DNA of 64,000 nucleotides from Rhynchopus euleeides (Eukaryota; Euglenozoa; Diplonemea; Diplonemida; Diplonemidae). The stretch's first letter is position 1. Each line of letters starts with the position of its first letter. This document shows, piece after piece, positions 30,622 to 40,721 of the stretch. The stretch lies in NCBI GenBank assembly GCA_963210315.1, contig OY723279.1, positions 310,001-374,000 of the forward strand. The letters run 5' to 3'. The notes under the pieces are model-generated. The model saw only the letters and a program-made list of their open reading frames with translations. It did no database searches and had not been told where the DNA came from. The translations under genes were made by a program, and so were the position numbers.

Positions 30622-32166
30622 TCACACCACCTCCTCCTGCAAGCCGGGTTGCAGAGCGGGGCTCGCATACGATACATTCTTTGGGTTGGCACGCACCGCT
30701 TGGAGTGCGACCTCGCGGTCCGCCTGCAGATCTGCACTTGCAAAGGCAAGCAAACTGCTCGATTTCCTTGACACGTTTGCAAAGGCTGCCAGTGCCGCCT
30801 GCCTGTCACCACGCACATGCTCACCTGCATACATGAAGTTCTCGGGATCTTGGCGGATGGCAGGCAGGGCAACCTGTACGTCGTCACGCAGCGCATCGGG
30901 AAGGGTGCGGAAGTAGGCGCCGCAAGCTGTGACAATCCGTGATGCGAAATCCCTGTCATCGCGTAGCACATCCGCCATGTGGATGTGCGCATCGGAGTCA
31001 CGCCCGAGTGCCCTCAGGACCACCTCCTTGTCTCCACGCAGGGCCTCGCTCATGTGCTGAAGCGGCTCTCCCAGGCTGCCTTCAAGAGCCAGCATCGCGA
31101 CCTCCTTGTCCCCACGCAGCTGTTCGCTCAGATATTGAAACTCCCTGTAGTCCGACTCGACGGCCTTCATGGCAACCGCTTTGTCGCCGCGGAGTGACAT
31201 GCTCATGTGCCGCAGCGACACGCCATTCTCGAGAGCCTCCAGTACCAGGCCCTTGTCCGCCTGCAGCTCCTCACTCATGTACTGGAATTCAAACCAGACA
31301 ACGTGGGACTTGATTGCCTTCAGGGCCACCTCTTTGTCTCCACGAAGTGCCATGCTCAGGTCTCTGTACCTTAGTTTGTCGTCACACAAGATCTCCGTCG
31401 CCATCTGCACGTTCCCAGAGAGCATCACCTCCCTCAGGTATTCCTCGTTAAACTCGTACTCGCTGGGATGTCCGAGATCCATCGCCATCATCACCACATC
31501 CTTATCGTCACGAAGGGTCGTGTTGATGTCTTTGAAAACGAGCCTTCTACTCTCCAGTGCACCCAGAACGAACTCCTTGTGATTGAGCCACATCTCCCTG
31601 TTTGGGAAATGGGCCAGTGAAATCTTGCTTGGCGAAGAAAGATTCCTCAAAGAAGCAAGGGCAACATCAACGTCACGCCGCAGAGCAGGGCTAGCAAGGG
31701 AGAAGCATGTGGGACGAAGGTACACGAGCTGCTGCATCACCTCCTTATCGTCGTACAGAGACGGAGGCACCCAGTGAGGGGAAAAGGGCGGCTTCTTTGC
31801 CTGATTCGCCCTCCTGTTCTGTTTGACACCACCGTAGCGTTCCAGCGCCGCCATCACACACTCACGCCGCGTCCGTGCCCACAGCGGGAGGTCGTCCATG
31901 GTGATCTTGCTGTCGAGCAGCTGCTTAACAAACTCCCGCACGCCGCGTTCGACCTGAATCCGGCACCCACCCGAGAAGGCAGCGATGCTGCTGACAGCCT
32001 CCCCATCGCCACACGCCACACGCTGCCCGCCCACACTCAGCTCCACGTCGTCACCAAAGCCGAAGGCGTTCCCGCACTGTCGCTTCACAGCGGATAGTGT
32101 TGCATCTGCCTCGATCGTCACAGCCTCTTCCCGCCCTGCCAGCTTGTCGGCCGCAAACACCTCCAT
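30622..32166 (-). CDS. Ubiquitin-like/DUF4116-repeat protein, divergent member
   Basis: From the ATG at 32166 (MEVFAADKLAGREE) this is a 514-residue protein. Residues ~1-75 look like a ubiquitin-like fold: beta-hairpin, a helix (DATLSAVKRQCGNAF) and a final strand (GGCRIQVERGV). The rest is a series of DUF4116-like units of ~25 residues with the motif LRGDKEVALKA, less regular than in its downstream relatives (LKADREVVLAAV). I set the start here because the 38 open codons upstream are His/Thr-rich from CA repeats. It has no acidic linker, unlike the other members. Function is unknown; DUF4116 has no established biochemical role. It may represent the older form from which the cluster to its right expanded. 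Confidence 0.8.
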   Translation of the reverse strand: MEVFAADKLAGREEAVTIEADATLSAVKRQCGNAFGFGDDVELSVGGQRVACGDGEAVSSIAAFSGGCRIQVERGVREFVKQLLDSKITMDDLPLWARTRRECVMAALERYGGVKQNRRANQAKKPPFSPHWVPPSLYDDKEVMQQLVYLRPTCFSLASPALRRDVDVALASLRNLSSPSKISLAHFPNREMWLNHKEFVLGALESRRLVFKDINTTLRDDKDVVMMAMDLGHPSEYEFNEEYLREVMLSGNVQMATEILCDDKLRYRDLSMALRGDKEVALKAIKSHVVWFEFQYMSEELQADKGLVLEALENGVSLRHMSMSLRGDKAVAMKAVESDYREFQYLSEQLRGDKEVAMLALEGSLGEPLQHMSEALRGDKEVVLRALGRDSDAHIHMADVLRDDRDFASRIVTACGAYFRTLPDALRDDVQVALPAIRQDPENFMYAGEHVRGDRQAALAAFANVSRKSSSLLAFASADLQADREVALQAVRANPKNVSYASPALQPGLQEEVV

Positions 32167-32419
32167 TGCTGCTGTGGTGTGCCGTGTGTGACTGCTTCTT
32201 CTTCGACACCTGGTGTCTGGTGTGTGTGTGTGTGCGTGCGTGCACAGTGGCTTGCCTTGAGTGTTCCGCGTTGCCACCATTCGGGTGGCGGGTGGTGGTG
32301 TGCCTCAGCCAGGGATAACTGTCAAATGGTGTAGAATCAACCGCCGCATCGCTCATAGGGGAAAAGAAGTGTACCTGGGACCCCCCGTGTTTCAGTCCCG
32401 GGTCCAGGTATTCTTGATA

Positions 32420-32912
32420 CCGTAAACAGAATAAATCTGAACCGTAAAAAAGGTCCAATCCACCTCCAGACCCCCCCCGAGGTCCAGAATTTGTCCGGTC
32501 CAGACCAGTTTGGGGGACTTGGCGATACATGGCGATTTCTCACACGGTGGACTCCCACCCCCTGGAGCTGGGGTCTGGGGCGGGGTCAGAGCGACCCCCG
32601 CTATTGGGGGTCTGGACCCCCGATATCGGGAGTCTGCACTGCCTATTATTGGTGCCCATACGACCCCCGATAGTGGGGTTCAGACCCCCACTCGTGGGGG
32701 TCCAGATCAGTCAAGGGGGCTGGGGAAGTCCCGTTCACGCTTGTGAACGCTTCCCGCGGGAGCAGAAACCCGGTGATCTTGGGGGGGAACAGCAAACCAC
32801 TCTGGACCGGAAAAAAGGTCCAATCGGTTTGGACCCCCGGGGTCCAGAATTTTTACGGTCCAGCATTATTACGTCCAGGACTTCTTACGGTCCAGATTTA
32901 TTCTGTTTACGG
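32420..32912. mobile_element. 493-bp TA-flanked transposon, CCGTAAACAG ends
   Basis: Perfect 20-bp inverted ends CCGTAAACAGAATAAATCTG with TA on both sides, as in Tc1/mariner-type MITEs. Inside are further inverted blocks (GGTCCAGAATTT, AAAAGGTCCAATC) and GACCCCCGATA-like repeats. No transposase. Confidence 0.85.
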
Positions 32913-33125
32913 TAATATTATTAAAAAGGAGCCGGCGGTACGTAATGTGTTTGTTTGTGCAACCGGGGTGTTAATCTGCAGAAGGAAGGTGAAGAGACTG
33001 ATAAGGCAGGGAAGCAAATTATGCAGAGTACACGCCCACATTGCTGCCACAGCTCCTTTTTAGGCTTAACACACTTCTCGCCCGAGCGGGTGATTTGCGC
33101 GTTCTACCAAAAAATCCACACTGGC

Positions 33126-35042
33126 TCAGGGTGCACACCTAGGCCTCTTGTGGCACAGGGCAGCAGCACGCATCACTTCAGGGTCAGCCTTCATGGAGGG
33201 GTGTGCGTGTTTCAATGCATCTGGTTTCCTGCTCACCGCAGCGAGGACGACTTCCCGGTCAGCCTTCAGAGAGTCGCTCACAAACCCCAACACGTCTGGC
33301 TCCAGGTCTACTGCTGTGAGGATGAAGTCACGGTCAGCCTTCAGGGATTCGTGTGCGTATACGAAGGTGTAGGGTGCCTGGGTAACTGCAGCGAGAACTA
33401 CTTCACGGTCAGCCTTCAGGGATTCGTGTGCGTATACGAAGGTGTAGGGTGCCTGGGTAACTGCAGCGAGAACTACTTCACGGTCAGCCTTCAGGGATTC
33501 GTGTGCGTATACAAAGGTGTAGGGTGCCTGGGTAACTGCAGCGAGAACTACTTCACGGTCAGCCTTCAGGGATTCGTGTGCATAGTCGAAGGTGTGGGAC
33601 ATCTTGGTGGCTGCCGCGAGGACGACCCCGTGGTCAGCCTTCAAGGAGTCGTGCACATCGACAAATTGCACGGGACACGTTCTTACGACAGCGCGGACGA
33701 CTTCACGGTCAGCCTTCAGCGAGTCGTGTACGAATGACAAAGGGACGCCGCACTTGTCCGCGACTTTAATCAGAAACTCACGATCAGCCCTCAGAGAGTC
33801 ATGCGCGAACTCAAGCACGGTGTCATCGATCTGCAGCGCTCTGAGAATGATCTCTCGGTCAGCCCTGAGTGACTTTGGTACTTCGTGAAGGACATAACGC
33901 ACAGGCGAGTAACCACTCCTGTCAGCGTTCATGCAGCCTTGCAGAGCGCTTAAGACAACTTCACGGTCAGCCTTCAGGGAATCGTGCGCATACCGGAACT
34001 GCTTGGGGTCCAGCCTCACCGCCGTGATGACGACTTCGCGGTCAGCCTTCAGTGACTCAGATACCTCCGCAAAGACCTCCCTCACGGGTGGGATGCAGCC
34101 TGTGTCGTAGTCGCTGCAGCGGCGCAGAGCGGCTAATGCAACTTCACGGTCAGCCTTCAGGTATTCATGCGCATGTTGGAGTTGTGTGGGATCCCTTCCC
34201 ACCACTGTGAGAACGACTTCACGGTCAGCCTTCAGAGACTCGGATGCCGTCGCGAGTGCCTTGGGGTTGCTCTCCATCGCTGCGAGGATGATTTGGCGGT
34301 CAGCCTTCAGCGTGTCGGGCACCTCCTTCAGGACGTTATCCACGTCGGAAGGCCTGCAGCCTTGCAGTGCCGCTAGGACAACTTCAAGGTCAGCCTTCAG
34401 GCTGTTGTGTGCAAATGCCAATGCGGTGGGGCGCATGATCACGAGTGGCAAAACAAAAGCACGATCAGACTTCAGAGACTCGTGTGCGAGACGCAGCATC
34501 CTGGGATTCTTCACCGCCGCAGCAGAGACGACTTCGGGGTCGGCCGTCAATGACTTGTGTACGTAGGACAAAATGCTGCTGGGACGCCCTGCAATCTCAT
34601 CCTCATCATCCTCAGAATACGTCACACTCTCACAGAGAGACTGTGCAGCGAGGACGAAGTCACGGTCGGCCATCCAGGTTCTGTGCACATCCTGGTACCA
34701 GTAAGCATCTTGCAAGTCATCCAGAGCATCTTTCCGGTCCGCCACCCACACAGGGACCTCGTATGCCGACCTCCCCCGTGTGCGGAGTGCCTCCAGGTGC
34801 ACCTGCCGCACCAGGTCCACGTCGACCCTGCACCCCGCCTCGACACCTGCAACGCTGCCCAGCGGGTCGTCCCCGCACACCTCGTCGCCCCTCACCGACA
34901 GCTGCAGGTCAGCTGCCTCCGCACCAGGCGGGTAGGGGAAGGCCTCCAGTGCAACCTCCTGCAGGCTGTCCGCCTTGTCGTCCACCCCGATGTCGGCCGA
35001 ATGCTCGGCCCCCGTCCTCGCGTCCACCAGGAACACGTGCAT
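33126..35042 (-). CDS. Ubiquitin-like/DUF4116-repeat protein
   Basis: A 638-residue protein from ATG 35042 (MHVFLVDARTG). Residues ~1-80 form a ubiquitin-like domain ending AGVEAGCRVDVDLV. A conserved helical segment (MADRDFVLAAQSL) and an acidic linker (YSEDDEDEIAG) follow, then about 20 DUF4116 half-units of ~25 residues (HESLKADREVVLAAV type) to the end (KRPRCAP). Three consecutive 75-bp units (33341-33565) encode identical APYTFVYA-containing repeats. The three units translate identically and differ at most by single bases, whereas paralogues have one. The frame stays open 38 codons upstream (MRLCRMCCHSQ), with CxxC-like cysteines, but I treat that as UTR. Function unknown. Confidence 0.82.
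   Translation of the reverse strand: MHVFLVDARTGAEHSADIGVDDKADSLQEVALEAFPYPPGAEAADLQLSVRGDEVCGDDPLGSVAGVEAGCRVDVDLVRQVHLEALRTRGRSAYEVPVWVADRKDALDDLQDAYWYQDVHRTWMADRDFVLAAQSLCESVTYSEDDEDEIAGRPSSILSYVHKSLTADPEVVSAAAVKNPRMLRLAHESLKSDRAFVLPLVIMRPTALAFAHNSLKADLEVVLAALQGCRPSDVDNVLKEVPDTLKADRQIILAAMESNPKALATASESLKADREVVLTVVGRDPTQLQHAHEYLKADREVALAALRRCSDYDTGCIPPVREVFAEVSESLKADREVVITAVRLDPKQFRYAHDSLKADREVVLSALQGCMNADRSGYSPVRYVLHEVPKSLRADREIILRALQIDDTVLEFAHDSLRADREFLIKVADKCGVPLSFVHDSLKADREVVRAVVRTCPVQFVDVHDSLKADHGVVLAAATKMSHTFDYAHESLKADREVVLAAVTQAPYTFVYAHESLKADREVVLAAVTQAPYTFVYAHESLKADREVVLAAVTQAPYTFVYAHESLKADRDFILTAVDLEPDVLGFVSDSLKADREVVLAAVSRKPDALKHAHPSMKADPEVMRAAALCHKRPRCAP
33341..33565 (-). repeat. 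Three identical 75-bp in-frame units within DUF4116 gene
   Basis: Units start at 33341, 33416 and 33491 with TCAGGGATTCGTGTGCGTAT. Each encodes 25 residues, preserving frame. The other paralogues with this module carry one copy. Confidence 0.9.
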
Positions 35043-35267
35043 CCCCCCGCCCTGCCGGTGCCTGCAGGTGGCTGTGTGGTGTGGTGTGGTGTGGTCCAAA
35101 CAGGCACGGCAAGACGCTGCCTCCTGGCTGTGACAGCACATGCGGCACAGGCGCAAGGGTGTGTGGGGGGTGCCTGCCAGGGGTCGTCACCAGTACTCCT
35201 CCGCTCTGCCTGTTCCTTCATGCGGTGTGCCGTGCCCACACAGGACTATCCTCACCCACACTGCATT

Positions 35268-35951
35268 CACGGTGGCCAGGATTCTGTGGGATATGAAAAC
35301 GGGATATGCCGGTGGGATATCCCACGTCTCAAAGTGACATATCCCGCGTTTTGGAAAAACCATATCCCGCCGGGTAGGGGGTCATATCCCCCCCGGGAGA
35401 TGGGGGCATCTCCCGCGGGAGATGGGGTCATCTCCCGCGGGATATGGGGTCATCTCCCGTGGGATATGGGGTCATCTCCCGTGGGATATGGGGTCATCTC
35501 CCGCGGGATATGGGGTCATCTCCCGCGGGATATGGGGTCATCTCCCGTGGGATATGGGGTCATCTCCCGTGGGATATGGGGTCATCTCCCGTGGGATATG
35601 GGGTCATCTCCCGCGGGATATGGGGTCATCTCCCGTGGGATATGGGGTCATCTCCCGCGGGATATGGGGTCATCTCCCGTGGGATATGGGGTCATCTCCC
35701 GCGGGATATGGGGTCATCTCCCGTGGGATATGGGGTCATCTCCCGTGGGATATGGGGTCATCTCCCGCGGGATATGGGGTCATCTCCCGTGGGACATGGA
35801 GTCATCTCCCCCCCGGGAGATGCCCCCATCTCCCGGGGGGGAGATGACCCCCCACCCTGGCGGGATATCAAACCCGCGAGGGAGACCTCCCCCGCGGGAT
35901 ATCCCACCGGGATATCCCGTTTCCATATCCCACAAAATCCTGGCCACCGTG
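35268..35951. mobile_element. 684-bp transposon, CACGGTGGCCAGGAT ends, with minisatellite core
   Basis: Inverted ends of ~55 bp start CACGGTGGCCAGGAT and include GTGGGATATG and CGGTGGGATATCCC. TT flanks both ends (35266-35267 and 35952-35953). The paralogous intergenic DNA near 53210-53225 reads CACACTGCATTGTGAGCGGG without the element, so it is an empty site and gives exact edges. The TIR start resembles the foldback element at 21660. Long open frames here are minisatellite artefacts. Confidence 0.88.
35411..35804. repeat. 22-bp minisatellite, about 18 units
   Basis: The unit is GGGATATGGGGTCATCTCCC plus CG(C/T). Units differ almost only at one C/T position within CCCGYGGG. As 22 is not a multiple of 3, all three frames stay open with a 66-bp protein period, which explains the long spurious frames. 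Confidence 0.95.
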
Positions 35952-36400
35952 TTGTGAGCGGGAAACCCCTGTCGCTCGGTCCAATATCGACACTTCAGCG
36001 AAGAGCAACAAGCCCTACTCCAGGGGTGGAGCTTGGGGGTTTTTTCGGGTCAGCTGACCTGATTTTCTGCAGGCCCTCACAAAAAATCAGGTCAGGGGCA
36101 GGCCTGTGCCTAAATATGGCCAAAAATCGTCAAAAACGAGAGTTTACACCCAACTTTTTTCCCACTTTTTTCCTTCGGCGCTGGTCCCTTTTTTTAGCCC
36201 AGAACACGGTATTTCAGCGCGAAAACACGTTCTTTTGCTGCATTTGCACACAACCAATTCGCAGCTGGGCTGGGGGTCTCCTTTTTTTGCGTTTTGTTTT
36301 ACAGGATCTCGCCTGATATGCGAGCCTCCCGCGAGGGTGCTGGAACCGATATGCCACAGCCCCGTACGCGCAAGGACTTGGCTCCAAGACCAGGCACAAG

Positions 36401-36458
36401 CCACAGGGGGGTCTGGGGGGCGGAGCCCCCCAGCCGCCGGAGGCCACGGTAGCGAACG
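36401..36458 (-). repeat. GC-hairpin dispersed repeat, copy 4
   Basis: Reverse orientation; preceded by GCGCAAGGACTTGG, the complement of the tail seen after forward copies. Confidence 0.85.
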
Positions 36459-36559
36459 TCCGTTGGCCTGGCCCCATAGTCGCATACGCTCAAGTACAAC
36501 ACAACTGACAGATAGCACATGTCGCATGGGGGGACGATTAATTGTCGCGCAAAGACACG

Positions 36560-36616
36560 CCGCAGGGGGGTCTGGGGGGCGGAGCCCCCCAGCCGCCGGA
36601 GGCCACGGTAGTGAAC
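36560..36616 (-). repeat. GC-hairpin dispersed repeat, copy 5
   Basis: Reverse orientation; GCAGGGGGGTCTGGGGGGCG to GGCCACGGTAGTGAAC. Confidence 0.85.
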
Positions 36617-37188
36617 ATCTGTTGGTTTGAGCTCGAGAGCAAGCCTCTGGTCGATGCCATCCCGTGGGAGGTCGCCCGTGGCCTCGTCTTCGTCGTCACT
36701 TCCGAGTTCTTGCACAGCCTCCGATTATTCACGGAGGCTGTACAATAACTTGGAAGTGCCCAAACAGCCACCCGCGGCCACGGGCACCGTGGTCGCGAGC
36801 AGCTGCAGGACGGCACTCAGCACAGCACCCGCGTCAGCGGGGGTGCGGAGCGTGCCCAAAAAAGGTCAGGCATATCCCCCCCAAAAAGAATCCTAAAAAC
36901 CCCCCAAAAAAACCCCCACCAAAAATATGGGAAGAAAAAAGTGGGAACTTTTTTCCCCTGAGGCCGACCCTTACATCTACATCCGACTTAGGCACAGGCC
37001 TGGTCAGGGGTAAAAAGAAAAAAAAATATAGATTTTCGGGGAACCGGAAAAGTTGGCTCCTCGCCTTGGGGTCTCAAGGTGACCAGGAGGCGTTTCGTGA
37101 GCAAAGTGACCCCAGCGACATGTGCACAGGCCTCAAACAGTCACAATAGAGGACAAATGAAGCTGCCCAACCCGTACCGTGCAACAGA

Positions 37189-37251
37189 CGTTTACTACTG
37201 TGGCCTCCGGCGGCTGGGGGGCTCCGCCCCCCAGACCCCCCTGTGGCATGT
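37189..37251 (+). repeat. GC-hairpin dispersed repeat, copy 6
   Basis: Forward copy with variant start GTTTACTACTGTGGCC; followed by GCCTGTCTTGTACCCAAGCC. Confidence 0.85.
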
Positions 37252-37364
37252 GCCTGTCTTGTACCCAAGCCCTTACATCAGGGAATGGAGTACAGACCGC
37301 CCTCAGTATCCTCAGGAGGACGCAGCCAACTCACACAGAATCCGTACGCCCGCAAGTCACAGAT

Positions 37365-37430
37365 GTTCACTACCGTGGCCTCCGGCGGCTGGGGGCTCCG
37401 CCCCCCAGACCCCCCCTATGGCATGTGTTT
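37365..37430 (+). repeat. GC-hairpin dispersed repeat, copy 7
   Basis: Forward copy, one G shorter in the stem (CTGGGGGCTCC), followed by GTCTTGTAACCAAGTCCTTG. Confidence 0.85.
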
Positions 37431-37621
37431 GTCTTGTAACCAAGTCCTTGCGCGTCCGGGGCTGCATATCAGTTTCGGTACCCTCGCGGGAGGCTGGGCC
37501 CGAGCACTGATCTCTGAGACGAACCGGGGGGGAACCCATTCAGTGAGAAAAAATTGGCTGACCCGATCTGACCCGATCCAGCCCGCAACCCCAAATTTCA
37601 AGCTCCACCCCTGCCCTACTC

Positions 37622-38066
37622 CACGAAAGTGGAAAAAAGATAAGGCTGTTGTTTGTACGCCGAACCCGGGTGGCCAAAAACCTCGCGTGTTCTGCCAGGT
37701 GAAGGTTAGTGTGAATGGACGCACAGTCATAGCAACAAGGCAAGGCATTGTTGCAGTGTAGTTGTGTGTGTCACCAAAAGTGATGCCAACAATCGTTTTC
37801 ACTGTGCCAGCAGTGGAACAGCGACAAGCCCTACTCCACTGTACCTTCCTGAAGCAAACAGACCACACAAGACGCAGCGAAGCTACGCACTTGTTTCTAG
37901 AGAAGGAGAGAGGGGGGGCTGTGACACTACCTTGCAGCAGTGCAGAGCACACTGAACACCTGCTCTTGATGCGGTCTGCACCACCTCAGGGATATCTAAG
38001 CCGCTGTGCCTGCACGGGCACCGTTCTATTCGGGGTTACTTAGCACCATCCGTCTTGGGTCCCGTC
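37622..38066. other. Intergenic DNA shared among DUF4116 genes
   Basis: No gene. The block GCGACAAGCCCTACTCCACT to CCGTTCTATTCGGGGTTACT (about 37817-38040) is nearly repeated at 53704-53931, and its right part at 41017-41150. It lies just beyond the stop codon of each neighbouring DUF4116 member and so probably carries its 3' UTR and processing signals. Confidence 0.6.
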
Positions 38067-40721
38067 TCAGGGTGCACACCTGGGCCTCTTGTGGCACAGG
38101 GCAGCAGCACGCATCACTTCAGGGTCAGCCTTCATGGAGGGGTGTGCGTGTTTCAATGCATCTGGTTTCCTGCTCACCGCAGCGAGGACGACTTCCCGGT
38201 CAGCCTTCAGAGAGTCGCTCACAAACCCCAACACGTCTGGCTCCAGGTCTACTGCTGTGAGGATGAAGTCACGGTCAGCCTTCAGGGATTCGTGTGCGTA
38301 TACGAAGGTGTAGGGTGCCTGGGTAACTGCAGCGAGAACTACTTCACGGTCGGCCTTCAGCGAGTCGGCCGCATCCTGCAGTATAAGGGGGACCTTCTTA
38401 ACGGCTGTGAGGACAAGTTCGCGGTCAGCCTTCATGAACTCTGGAGCAAACCTCAACATAAATGGCTGCAGGTTCACCGCTGTGAGGATGAAGTCATAGT
38501 CAGTCTTCAGGGATTCGTGTGCATGTTTGAAGAGGTAGGCTCCGTGGGTAACTGCAGCAAGAACGATTTCACGGTCAGATTTCAGCGAGTCATGCACATC
38601 CATTAGGTCCCACGGAGACCTTCTCACGGCAGTGAGAACGACTTCACGGTCAGCCTTCAGCGACTTGTGCACGTACCTCAATACTTTTCCACGACTTCAA
38701 AAACAAACTCGCGGTCAGACTTCAGAGAGTCGTGTGCAAACTCAAATGCAGTGTTGTTGATCTCCAGCGCCCTGTGGATGATTTCACGGTCAGCCCTCAC
38801 TGACTCGGGTGACTTCCGGAGGACATAACCCGCGGGTGGGGACACATCCGGGCTGTCTCTGGAGCCTTCCAGAGCGGCAAAGACGACTTCACGGTCGGCC
38901 TTCAGCGACTCGGATGCGTACTTGAACTGTTTGGGCCTCACCCTCACCACCGTCAGGACGACTTCACGGTCAGCCCTCACAGAGTCGTGTGCGAATGACA
39001 GTGAGGGGCAGTAACTCTCCGCAAGTGCAATGACATATTGATTTTGTTTAAAGACTGACTCATCCAGAGAATCCAGGGAGCCCAGCGCAATTGCCAGACC
39101 CCCCAGACGGCCAGAAGACGCCGGTCTTCGCCGGGGCGGACCCAGCTAAAAGCTAACAGCAAGAACAGCAATAAAAAGGGAGAGCGTGCTCCTATCTCTG
39201 TGGGCTGGCGGGAAAAGGCTAAAAGGTAGAAAGGAAGGAAGCAATGTGCAACAAAATACGATTAATGCACTCGTTTGTTAACACCGCGCCGGTCGCATAA
39301 TGCTGCGGTCGGATGAACGATTGACTGATCAACTCCAACCCAGTGGGCGTAAAAAGGAGAAGACGGGAACAACGGCTGGTCTAAACAGGACGAACGGACA
39401 CTCACCACCACAGGGTATTCCAGAGGCGTTCCTGGCCGCGGCTCGACTCGTCGAACAACAGGTGACGGGCAAAAGATCGTGGTGAAAAAGAACTAAAAGT
39501 AGGAAGGCGAAGGAAGGCAAATCCGGGGGATCCACGTGTGCGTGTGCGTTGAACTTGTCCCACGTGCGCGTGTGCGGTAAACTTGTCCCACGCGCCCCGG
39601 TGAAAAACACGTAACACGGTTGCCGCCCACAGTTTCTTCTGGCCACGCGGCGCGCTTCATGAGCGCCGCGTGCAGCCTGACTGGTCTTAGCGGCCTAAGC
39701 GAAACACCGGGTCTCCAGAGGGATACATCCAGCCTACACGCAATGCGCTACCTTAAGCCAAAGCGTGCAGCGTACCTTACCTCAACGGTCTGTTCGCAAA
39801 GGCCCCCAGGGTTCACCACGTGGAGGTGCCAGCCGTAGTCGCCAGGTCCGCTCCCCTGACGACCCATCACCCCTCCGCAAGTGCAATGACAAATGCACGA
39901 TCACCTCCCAGGGAGTCGTCGGCGAGACTGTATGTGCGGTAGTTCACTCGCATCGCTGCGAGCATGACTTCACGGTCGGCCCTCATGGCCTTGGGTACCT
40001 TCCAAAGAATTTGCGGTGCGAGATCCGTTTCGGGTTCATCACAGGCTTCCAAGGCAGCCAGAACAATATCACGGTCCTCCAGCAGGCCACTGTACGCGAG
40101 TATCAACGCGGGATCCGCCCTCACCAGTCGTAAAACAAATTCACGATCAGTGTTCAGAGACTCGTGAGCAAAACGCAGTGCGGAGTGATCCTTTTTCACT
40201 GCAGCTGAGACGATCTCAGGGTCGGCCGTCAATGACTTGTGGACGTGTGACAGCATGATGCCATCGTCTTCAAACCCGTCCTCATCGTCGTCATCATCTG
40301 AGAATGGCTCACGGAGGGACTGTGCAGCGAGGACGAAGTCACGGTCGGCCATCCAGGTTCTGTGCACCTTCCGGTAGCGGATGCCCTGGTCAAGGGCATT
40401 GAGAGCATCATCCCGGTCCGCCACCCACACAGGGACCTCGCATGCCGACTTCGTCCGTGTGCGGAGTGCCTCCAGGTGCACCTGCCGCACCAGGTCCACG
40501 TCGACCCTGCACCCCGCCTCGACACCTGCAACGCTGCCCAGCGGGTCGTCCCCGCACACCTCGTCGCCCCTCACCGACAGCTGCAGGTCAGCCGCCTCCG
40601 CACCAGGCGGGTAGGGGAAGGCCTCCAGTGCAACCTCCTGCAGGCTGTCCGCCTTGTCGTCCACCCCGATGTCGGCCGCATGCTCGGCCCCCGTCCTCGC
40701 GTCCACCAGGAACACGTGCAT
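38067..40721 (-). pseudogene. Ubiquitin-like/DUF4116 pseudogene, insertion plus frameshift
   Basis: The N-terminal part (from ATG 40721 to 39873) has the ubiquitin-like domain, an acidic linker (SDDDDDEDGFEDDG) and early repeats. It is interrupted by the 837-bp insertion at 39036-39872. The remainder continues from 39035 to 38067, but a 10-bp deletion near 38690, compared with the paralogue at 44216-46030 (GAGACGCCGT missing), shifts the frame. The final repeats and the KRPRCAP end are intact. Two independent lesions make this a clear pseudogene. One codon (Arg) is added just before the start compared with its relatives. Confidence 0.88.
39036..39872 (-). mobile_element. 837-bp retroposon-like insertion, copy 1
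   Basis: Flanked by the 19-bp duplication CTCCGCAAGTGCAATGACA (39017-39035 and 39873-39891), present once in the intact paralogues. It is nearly identical to 54305-55142. There are no terminal inverted repeats. Read on the minus strand, it ends in an A-rich AAACAAAATCAATA, consistent with target-primed reverse transcription; that orientation is inference. A short tandem motif (GTGGGACAAGTT with CGCACACGCGCACG) lies inside. Frames are short and no protein is recognisable, so it is non-autonomous. Confidence 0.88.

Larger units (their letters stand above)
36022..37613. mobile_element. hAT-like non-autonomous transposon, 1,592 bp
   Basis: 15-bp inverted ends CAGGGGTGGAGCTTG, flanked by the 8-bp duplication CCCTACTC (36014-36021 and 37614-37621). 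A CAGGGGT start and an 8-bp duplication are hallmarks of hAT elements. The related sequence near 53709 (GCGACAAGCCCTACTCCACT) lacks the insert. Inside are four GC-hairpin repeats and no transposase frame. Confidence 0.85.

Noticed and set aside
34445..35296. Plus-strand Pro/Arg/Cys-rich frames antisense to DUF4116 genes (repeated at 40442, 42094, 45631, 49081, 52594, 56312, 59352 and 62398)
   Set aside because: They are conserved only because the minus-strand ubiquitin-like domain coding sequence is; composition is that of a shadow frame.
35411..35804. Possible CRISPR-like array
   Set aside because: Units are contiguous with no unique spacers, in a eukaryotic transposon.
35422..36316. 290-residue plus-strand frame with a 22-residue period
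   Set aside because: Product of the 22-bp minisatellite being stop-free in all frames; the tail runs through transposon ends.
39300..39646. Small frames inside the 837-bp insertion (both copies)
   Set aside because: Identical in both copies because the copies are near-identical; no RT, endonuclease or other recognisable motif.
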